From Pseudomonadota bacterium (GTDB lineage Bacteria > Pseudomonadota > Alphaproteobacteria > Acetobacterales > Acetobacteraceae), in assembly GCA_021808985.1 (NCBI GenBank), contig JAKBAQ010000085.1:1-10484 (forward strand): a stretch of DNA of 10,484 nt. Reading direction: 5' to 3'. The notes beneath the pieces were generated by a model, which saw only the letters and a program-made list of their open reading frames with translations, was not told where the DNA came from and searched no databases. Shown here one piece after another: positions 6,079-10,484 of this stretch; positions within the stretch are counted from its first letter, which is position 1; the number at the start of each line of letters is the position of its first letter. Made by a program: the position numbers and the translations under genes.

Positions 6079-6097
6079 CAAATTTTAGTGCGAATCT

Positions 6098-6126
6098 TTG
6101 AAATCACGCAAAAATGCACACAATAT
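6098..6126 (+). promoter_or_regulatory. Candidate promoter of the Hint-domain gene
   Basis: TTGAAA (6098-6103, five of six matches to the -35) is followed after 17 bases by CAATAT (6121-6126, three of six). AT-rich DNA upstream could act as an UP element. The predicted leader is about 57 bases. In this AT-rich segment several other -10-like hexamers exist (for example within AATATTAAT), so the exact position is uncertain. Confidence 0.35.
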
Positions 6127-6173
6127 TAATAAAATTCTGACAATACCCTTTCCATTCGATAACCACCCGCAAT

Positions 6174-6180
6174 GGAAGGG
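6174..6180 (+). promoter_or_regulatory. Ribosome binding site deciding the Hint-domain gene start
   Basis: GGAAGGG lies nine bases before the ATG at 6190. The in-frame ATG at 6172 overlaps this site and has no Shine-Dalgarno of its own, so 6190 is the likely start. Confidence 0.7.
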
Positions 6181-6189
6181 CCACTGGCA

Positions 6190-7173
6190 ATGTCTGTCTC
6201 CGAGACTTTCAAAGGCATGTTCGCCGTCAGCTATGACGACGGCAAGATCAGCCTGGCTGAGAATACCCGCAACCTGCTGACCGGGCAGGATGCGAGCGAG
6301 ACCATGACCTATGGCGGCGGCGGCAACCCCATCTCAGCGGGGGACATGCTGACCGGCACCACCACCTCGCCCGGCGGCATCAATGCCGGGTTCAGCTATG
6401 TCGGGGCGGTGGAGCAGGGTGACAATTATGTCGGCATTCTGGTGCGCGATACCAGCAACCAGCAATATTATGTGCTCACCATCAAGGCGGGCGACGGCCT
6501 CTCTGGCGACGGGTGGGGGGAGAACAGGCTGACCGTGCGCGATACGCTCGGCTGGGACCTGCTGGGCCAGACCGGGGCGCCCGCGCCGGCCTGCTTCATG
6601 GCTGGCACCGCGATCCGCACCCCCACGGGCGCGGTGGCGGTGGAGAGCCTGAAGGCCGGCGACCTGGTGAGCCTGAGCGATGGCCGGGCCGTGCCGGTTA
6701 TCTGGCTGGGGCGGCAGAGCGTTTCCATGGTCTTCGCCGACCCGCTGCGGGTGCTGCCCATACGCGTGAAAGCCGGCGCGCTGGGTGCGAACCTGCCCGC
6801 GCGCGACCTGCGGCTCTCGCCCTGCCATGCCCTGCTGGTTGATGACATACTCGTACAGGCAGGGGCGCTGGTGAATGGGGCCTCGATCGTCCGGGAGGAG
6901 GATGTGCCCGCCACGTTCGTTTATTATCATGTCGAGGTCGCGGAGCATGCGCTGATTTTGGCGGAGGACGCCCCGGCGGAGACTTTTGTCGACAATATCG
7001 ACCGGCTGGGCTTTGACAATTGGGCGGAGCGCGCGGCCATGGCGGCCGAGGGGGGCATAACCGAAATGGCCTATCCGCGCGCCAAGTCCATCCGCCAGGT
7101 GCCGGTGGCCATCCGCAAGCGGCTCGGCGCCATCGCCGCCGCCATGGACGCGGCGCGGGACGCCGCCGCCTGA
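6190..7173 (+). CDS. Hint (Hedgehog/Intein) domain protein with an unrecognised N-terminal module
   Basis: A 327-residue protein in two parts. Residues 1-134 are Gly/Thr/Asp-rich, beta-like and match no family I recognise (for example YVGILVRDTSNQQYYVLTIK at 80-99); no signal peptide or membrane helix is seen. A Hint_2-type domain follows from Cys135: ACFMAGTAIRTPTG (134-147), VESLKAGDLV (151-160), VIWLGRQSV (170-178), LRLSPCHALLVDD (207-219), YYHVEVAEHALILAED (245-260), ETFVDN (264-269). The C-terminal tail has a PRAKSIRQVP block and a short Ala-rich helix. In Hedgehog and intein relatives the first Cys and the block-B His (here His213) drive an N-to-S acyl shift that cuts the chain before Cys; both are present, so self-processing is possible but unproven. 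No downstream extein nucleophile is evident. Bacterial proteins of this family are common in Rhodobacterales and Acetobacteraceae and mostly uncharacterised. It stands alone, with its own AT-rich upstream region and a structured element downstream. Confidence 0.85.
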   Translation: MSVSETFKGMFAVSYDDGKISLAENTRNLLTGQDASETMTYGGGGNPISAGDMLTGTTTSPGGINAGFSYVGAVEQGDNYVGILVRDTSNQQYYVLTIKAGDGLSGDGWGENRLTVRDTLGWDLLGQTGAPAPACFMAGTAIRTPTGAVAVESLKAGDLVSLSDGRAVPVIWLGRQSVSMVFADPLRVLPIRVKAGALGANLPARDLRLSPCHALLVDDILVQAGALVNGASIVREEDVPATFVYYHVEVAEHALILAEDAPAETFVDNIDRLGFDNWAERAAMAAEGGITEMAYPRAKSIRQVPVAIRKRLGAIAAAMDAARDAAA

Positions 7174-7201
7174 ACTGAAATTATTAAAAATTTTTGCGGG
7201 G

Positions 7202-7271
7202 TTTGGGGCGCTTTTTATAAAAAGCTCCCAGGATTCTGGCCCTTTTTTGTAAAAAAGGGCCAGGCCCCAAA
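7202..7271. terminator. Nested inverted-repeat element between convergent genes (possible bidirectional terminator)
   Basis: Three perfect inverted repeats fit inside one another. The outer arms are TTTGGGGC (7202-7209) and GCCCCAAA (7264-7271). Inside are GCTTTTT-AT-AAAAAGC (7210-7225) and a 13-bp repeat CTGGCCCTTTTTT (7236-7248) / AAAAAAGGGCCAG (7251-7263) around GT. All three stems can form together as a three-way junction, with only 7226-7235 unpaired between the inner hairpins. The Hint gene ends at 7173 and folC, on the other strand, at 7312, so the element is placed to stop both transcripts. Neither strand has a U-run directly after the last stem; the nearest on the minus strand is TTTTT at 7190-7186. 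The terminator role is therefore inferred from position and structure. Confidence 0.6.
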
Positions 7272-7311
7272 AAACTTTTGAAGAGACGGTTAAAACAGAC
7301 TCGCGGGCGAT

Positions 7312-8604
7312 TCAGGCTTCAGATGTGCTCGCTTTGCGCGCATCGCTGAAGTCATCGCGCTCCAGCTTAAGCACTTCGCCGGCCAGATACAGGCTCCCGC
7401 AGATCAGCACCCGGGTGGGGGCGGTGATTTGGGCCAGCGCGCCGGCCACGTCCGGCCCCGGCAGCGCGCGGCCACCCGAGGCTGCGATGATCGCCTCAAC
7501 CGGCAGGGCCAGGTGCTGGCCGGGCTCGGCCACCGCGAAAATCTGCGCCGCGTGAGGGAGCAGGATGCGCATCACCTCGCCCACATCCTTCGCCTGCTTC
7601 ATGCCCAGAATCAGGGTGACATCACCGCCCCAGGCGCGCAGCTGCGCCGCCAGCGCCTCGGCGCCGCCGGGGTTGTGCGCGCCGTCCAGCCATAATTCGG
7701 AGCCGGGCGGCAGGGCGGCCAGCAGCGCGCCGTGCAGCCGTTGCAGGCGGGCTGGCCATTCCACCGCGCGCAGGCCCGCCGCCAGCACCTCCGGCGAAAA
7801 CGCAAACCCCGCCGCGCGCAGGGCGAGCATGGCCAGCGCCGCGTTCTCCGCCTGGTGCGCGCCGGGCAGGGCTGGGGGGGGTAGCTCCAGCCCCTGGAAG
7901 CGCAGGCCTTGAGGGGTTGGGGTTACCTCCCAGTCCCGCCCGCGCAGCAGCAGCGGGGCCTGGGCGGCCTGCGCCTCGGCCATGATGACGGCCAGGGCCT
8001 CGGGTTCCTGCGCGCCCACCACCACCGGGATGCCGGGCTTGATGATCCCGGCTTTTTCCGCCGCGATGGCGCCCAGCGTGTCACCCAGGAAATCCTGATG
8101 GTCCATGGAGATGGAGGTGATGGCGCAGGCCGCCGGGCGGATGACGTTGGTGGCGTCAAACCGGCCGCCGAGGCCGACCTCCAGCACGCACAGATCAGCC
8201 GGCACGCGCGAGAACAGCAAGAACGCCGCCGCGGTGATGGCCTCGAACACGGTGATCTGGTTGCCCTCGTTCACCGCCTCGATCTCATCGAGCGCGCCGG
8301 CCAGGGCCTCGTCGCTCACCAGCGCGCCGGCCAGGCGGATGCGCTCGTTGAACTTGACCAGATGCGGCGAGGTGTAGACATGCACGCGCAGGCCGGCGGC
8401 CTCGGCCATGGCGCGGGTGAAGGCGCAGACGCTGCCCTTGCCGTTGGTGCCGGCCACATGGATGACCGGGGGCAGGCGCGTTTGCGGGTTGCCGAGCGCG
8501 CCCAGCAGGCGGACCAGCCGGTCCAGCTTCAGGTCGATCAGCTTCGGATAAAGCCGGTGCAGCCTTTCCAGACTGGCGTCAAAACGCCCTTGCGCGGCGC
8601 TCAC
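7312..8604 (-). CDS. folC: Bifunctional dihydrofolate synthase / folylpolyglutamate synthase
   Basis: A 430-residue Mur-ligase-fold enzyme that adds glutamate to dihydropteroate to make dihydrofolate and then extends the polyglutamate tail of folates, using ATP in the cytosol. The ATP loop is HVAGTNGKGS (49-58). The folate-region motif YTSPHLVKFNERIR is at 77-90, EVGLGGRFDATN at 142-153, SMDHQDFLGDT at 166-176 and AEKAGIIKP (182-190, Lys184 being the lysine carbamylated in relatives). The C-terminal domain carries WPARLQ (283-288) and DGAHNP (307-312). Length is typical and the protein is complete. The start is GTG within GTGA, which overlaps the accD stop by four bases, so translation is coupled. 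accD-folC is a common alphaproteobacterial pair. The 3' end faces the Hint gene across the nested repeat element. Confidence 0.95.
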   Translation of the reverse strand: MSAAQGRFDASLERLHRLYPKLIDLKLDRLVRLLGALGNPQTRLPPVIHVAGTNGKGSVCAFTRAMAEAAGLRVHVYTSPHLVKFNERIRLAGALVSDEALAGALDEIEAVNEGNQITVFEAITAAAFLLFSRVPADLCVLEVGLGGRFDATNVIRPAACAITSISMDHQDFLGDTLGAIAAEKAGIIKPGIPVVVGAQEPEALAVIMAEAQAAQAPLLLRGRDWEVTPTPQGLRFQGLELPPPALPGAHQAENAALAMLALRAAGFAFSPEVLAAGLRAVEWPARLQRLHGALLAALPPGSELWLDGAHNPGGAEALAAQLRAWGGDVTLILGMKQAKDVGEVMRILLPHAAQIFAVAEPGQHLALPVEAIIAASGGRALPGPDVAGALAQITAPTRVLICGSLYLAGEVLKLERDDFSDARKASTSEA

Positions 8605-9467
8605 GCGGCGGCGGGGCGCTTGTTGCCGGTCATCAGCCCGATCAGCCGCGCCAGGGTCGCGCTCAGCTCATCGCGCTTCACCACCATGTCAATAATGCCG
8701 TGCGCCAGCAGATATTCGGCGCGCTGGAAGCCCTCGGGCAGTTTTTCGCGCACCGTTTGCTCGATCACCCGCGCGCCGGCGAAGCCGATTAGCGTGTTGG
8801 GCTCGGCGATCTGCACGTCGCCCAGCATGGCGAAGGAGGCGGTGACGCCGCCGGTGGTCGGGTCGGTAAGCACCACGATGAAGGGCAGTCCGGCTTCCTT
8901 GACCATTTGCGAGGCGATGACCGAGCGGGGCATCTGCATCAGGCTCACGGCACCTTCCTGCATCCGCGCGCCGCCGGAGGCGGTGTAGACGATGAGCGGG
9001 GCGGCTTGCAGCACGGCCAGCCGGGCCGCAGCCACCAGACCGTCGCCCACCGCGCCGCCCATGGAGCCGCCCATGAATTCAAACGACATCGCCGCCACGA
9101 CCGCGCGCAGCCCGCCGACGGCGCCATGCGCGACCAGCAGGGCATCATCCTGGCGGGTCGCCTCGCGGGCGTCCTTCAGCCGGTCGGCATAGCGCTTCTG
9201 GTCGCGGAATTTCAGCGGGTCGACCACGGCTTTGGGCAGGTCGATGCGCGTATAAACCCCGTCATCAAAGGTCCAGGCCAGACGGTCAGCCGCGGTGGCG
9301 CGCATGTGGTGGCCGCAATGCGGGCACACTTTCAGCGCCGCCTCCAGCTCACGATGAAAAATCATCTGCTGGCATTTGGGGCATTGCTGCCACAGATTGT
9401 CCGGCGCCTCCTTGCGGCCGAGGAGGGTGCGGATTTTTGGACGGACGAATTCTGTGAGCCAGCTCAT
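8601..9467 (-). CDS. accD: Acetyl-CoA carboxylase carboxyltransferase subunit beta
   Basis: A 288-residue subunit that, with AccA, transfers the carboxyl group from carboxybiotin to acetyl-CoA to give malonyl-CoA, the first step of fatty acid synthesis. The N-terminal zinc ribbon has Cys29-x2-Cys32 and Cys48-x2-Cys51 (CPKC, CPHC). The crotonase-like core shows FMGGSMGGAVGDG (131-143), ASGGARMQEG (163-172), TDPTTGGVTASFAMLGD (201-217) and GFAGARVIEQT (228-238). The start MSWLTEFVRPKIRTLLGR agrees with alphaproteobacterial AccD. The nearest Shine-Dalgarno (GAGGG) is 13 bases from the ATG, rather far. It sits 27 bases after queG, with a perfect TATAAT in the gap, and overlaps folC by GTGA. In many alphaproteobacteria accD follows trpA; here it follows queG. 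Confidence 0.96.
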   Translation of the reverse strand: MSWLTEFVRPKIRTLLGRKEAPDNLWQQCPKCQQMIFHRELEAALKVCPHCGHHMRATAADRLAWTFDDGVYTRIDLPKAVVDPLKFRDQKRYADRLKDAREATRQDDALLVAHGAVGGLRAVVAAMSFEFMGGSMGGAVGDGLVAAARLAVLQAAPLIVYTASGGARMQEGAVSLMQMPRSVIASQMVKEAGLPFIVVLTDPTTGGVTASFAMLGDVQIAEPNTLIGFAGARVIEQTVREKLPEGFQRAEYLLAHGIIDMVVKRDELSATLARLIGLMTGNKRPAAA

Positions 9468-9485
9468 GGCGCAGGATGTACCCTC

Positions 9486-9491
9486 ATTATA
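9486..9491 (-). promoter_or_regulatory. TATAAT just upstream of accD (possible -10)
   Basis: On the minus strand a perfect TATAAT lies three bases after the queG stop and 18 bases before the accD ATG. It would start transcription close to the start codon. No acceptable -35 sits 15-19 bases upstream (GGCGGT at a spacing of 17), so it may simply be chance in the short gap. Confidence 0.25.
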
Positions 9492-9494
9492 AAC

Positions 9495-10484
9495 CTAAGG
9501 AAAGACCAACCGCCGCGCCGCCCAGGCGCCTGCCTCGGCGACCACGGGATCGGCATCGGCCGCGAGCGCGCGGGCGGCGGGGAGCAGCGCCGGATCTCCG
9601 CTGTTGCCGATGGCGATGGCGACATTGCGGACAAACCGGTTGCGCCCCACGCGCTTGACCGGCGAGCCCGCGAACAGCGCGCGGAAGGCGGCATCGTCCA
9701 GCGCCGCCAGGGCCGCCAGCCGGGGCGCCACCAGCTCCGCGCGGTGGGCGAATTTCGCCTCCCGCCCGGCCTGGGCGAACTTGTTCCACGGGCAGACGGC
9801 CAGGCAGTCGTCACAGCCGTAAATGCGGTTGCCGATGCCGGCGCGCAATTCCTCGGGGATCGGCCCGGCATGCTCGATGGTGAGGTAGGAGACGCAGCGG
9901 CGGGCATCGAGCTGGTAGGGTGCCGGGAACGCCGCCGTGGGGCAGGCGGCGAGGCAGGCCTGGCAGCTGCCGCACCGGTCGGCGTGCGGGGGGTCTGGCG
10001 GAATTTCGAGCGTGGTGTAGATCTCGCCCAGGAACAGCCACGAGCCGTGCGCGCGCGAGACCAGGTTGGTGTGCTTGCCCTGCCAGCCCAGCCCCGCCAG
10101 CGCCGCCAGCGGCTTTTCCATCACCGGGGCGGTGTCAACGAACACCTTCACCTCCGCCCCGCGCGCGGCGATGAACTGCGCCAGATGCTTGAGCTTGCCC
10201 TTCACCACATCATGATAATCGCGCCCGCGCGCATAGACCGAGATGTTGCCGATGCCGGGCGCGCCGACGCTGGCCAGCGCGTCGCCCTGTGGCGCGTAGG
10301 ACAGGCCGAGCGAGACCACGCTCATCACCTCGGGCCAGAGGCTGCGCGGGTCGGCCCGTTCATCGGCGCGCGAGGCCATCCAGCCCATGCCGCCATGGCG
10401 CCCGGCGGTCAGAAATTCCCGCAACCCCGCCTGGCGCTCCGGCGGCATCGCCGCGCGGGCAAAACCCACCGCATCAAACCCCAG
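9495..10484 (-). CDS. queG: Epoxyqueuosine reductase, N-terminus outside the window
   Basis: The frame is open through the right edge: 329 codons plus stop are visible, beginning LGFDAVGFARA, where complete family members have some residues before this motif. A GTG at 10469 falls inside that conserved block, so it is not the true start. QueG reduces epoxyqueuosine in the tRNA wobble position to queuosine, using cobalamin and two [4Fe-4S] clusters. Counting from the first visible codon, DTAPVMEK (117-124) holds the conserved active-site Asp117. The ferredoxin-like cysteines are 171, 174, 177, 181 (CGSCQACLAACP), 197 and 224, 227, 231 (CDDCLAVCP). The C-terminal part (VKRVGRNRFVRNVAIAIGN onward) resembles the HEAT-like repeat of long QueG forms that bind the tRNA. 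It lies 27 bases upstream of accD on the same strand and probably shares its transcript. Confidence 0.95.
   Translation of the reverse strand: MGFDAVGFARAAMPPERQAGLREFLTAGRHGGMGWMASRADERADPRSLWPEVMSVVSLGLSYAPQGDALASVGAPGIGNISVYARGRDYHDVVKGKLKHLAQFIAARGAEVKVFVDTAPVMEKPLAALAGLGWQGKHTNLVSRAHGSWLFLGEIYTTLEIPPDPPHADRCGSCQACLAACPTAAFPAPYQLDARRCVSYLTIEHAGPIPEELRAGIGNRIYGCDDCLAVCPWNKFAQAGREAKFAHRAELVAPRLAALAALDDAAFRALFAGSPVKRVGRNRFVRNVAIAIGNSGDPALLPAARALAADADPVVAEAGAWAARRLVFP

Larger units (their letters stand above)
6001..6160. other. AT-rich intergenic island upstream of the Hint-domain gene
   Basis: The gene-free stretch from 5939 to 6189 is GC-rich up to about 5998 and then changes sharply. Positions 6001-6160 contain 42 G or C of 160 (26%), and 6001-6050 only 7 of 50. 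A and T occur in runs (AAAAAATTAA, TTTTTT). It holds three GANTC sites (6047-6051, 6061-6065, 6092-6096) and an inverted repeat TTTCAAA (6076-6082) / TTTGAAA (6097-6103). No open frame or RNA gene is recognisable in it. It is best read as an imported or strongly constrained promoter/control region for the gene at 6190. Confidence 0.7.

Noticed and set aside
6172..6189. Earlier in-frame start (MEGPLA) for the Hint-domain protein
   Set aside because: This ATG overlaps the GGAAGGG that serves the ATG at 6190 and has no Shine-Dalgarno of its own.
6098..6280. 60-residue frame starting with TTG at 6098
   Set aside because: It begins in the AT-rich island at the candidate -35, lacks a ribosome binding site and runs out of frame through the start of the Hint gene.
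6594..6999. Functional protein-splicing intein inserted in a host protein
   Set aside because: Only a first Cys and block-B His are present; there is no recognisable C-terminal extein with a Ser/Thr/Cys nucleophile and no endonuclease domain. A Hint_2 stand-alone protein fits better.
9464..9490. Short upstream frame ending in ATGA overlap with accD
   Set aside because: Its ATG lies in the TATAAT-ATGAGG segment with no ribosome binding site and encodes seven residues; the overlap is likely accidental.
10469..10484. Complete queG starting with GTG at 10469
   Set aside because: Codons upstream in the same frame (LGFDA) continue the conserved QueG N-terminal motif up to the window edge, so the true start is outside.
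1..10484. CRISPR array, tRNA/rRNA gene, transposase or phage gene
   Set aside because: No regularly spaced repeats, tRNA-like TTCRANY blocks, rRNA-like sequence, terminal inverted repeats with an integrase, or phage proteins were seen on either strand.

Overview
This GC-rich window carries housekeeping genes of an alphaproteobacterium. The clearest lineage signals are a separate F0 operon in the order atpI-atpB-atpE-b'-b with no F1 genes beside it, a bacterial Hint_2-type (Hedgehog/Intein) protein, and a GTGA-coupled accD-folC pair. Gene content and hairpin-rich gene ends suggest Rhodospirillales, most likely near Acetobacteraceae, but that family-level placement is inference.

Layout: (a) 1-2936, minus strand. 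The F0 sector of ATP synthase (atpI, atpB, atpE, b', b) is read towards position 1. It has a candidate TTGACA promoter at 2863-2891 and is followed by the 5' end of an amino-acid-type periplasmic binding protein gene with its own candidate promoter. (b) 2934-4414, minus strand. An Mrp/ApbC Fe-S carrier ATPase gene overlaps holC (DNA polymerase III chi) by one base. (c) 4490-5938, plus strand. A periplasmic HtrA/Deg-type protease with two PDZ domains diverges from mrp across only 75 bp. (d) 6001-7271. An isolated plus-strand unit: a 160-bp AT-rich island (26% GC by direct count), a good ribosome binding site, one gene for a Hint-domain protein with an unrecognised N-terminal module, and a nested inverted-repeat element lying between it and the convergent folC. 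(e) 7312-10484, minus strand. queG (epoxyqueuosine reductase, start outside the window), accD (acetyl-CoA carboxylase beta) and folC (dihydrofolate/folylpolyglutamate synthase) are probably one transcription unit.

How they work together: the F0 genes build the membrane proton channel, and the F1 genes must lie elsewhere. Tight stop/start overlaps (TAATG, TGATG, GTGA) imply translational coupling through most minus-strand units. The exception is atpE, which has a 40-base AT-leaning leader and a clear Shine-Dalgarno, fitting the high copy number of subunit c. No CRISPR array, tRNA, rRNA, transposase or phage gene is visible. The best candidate for something undescribed is the Hint locus: a single gene with its own AT-rich control region and structured 3' element, inserted between housekeeping genes.
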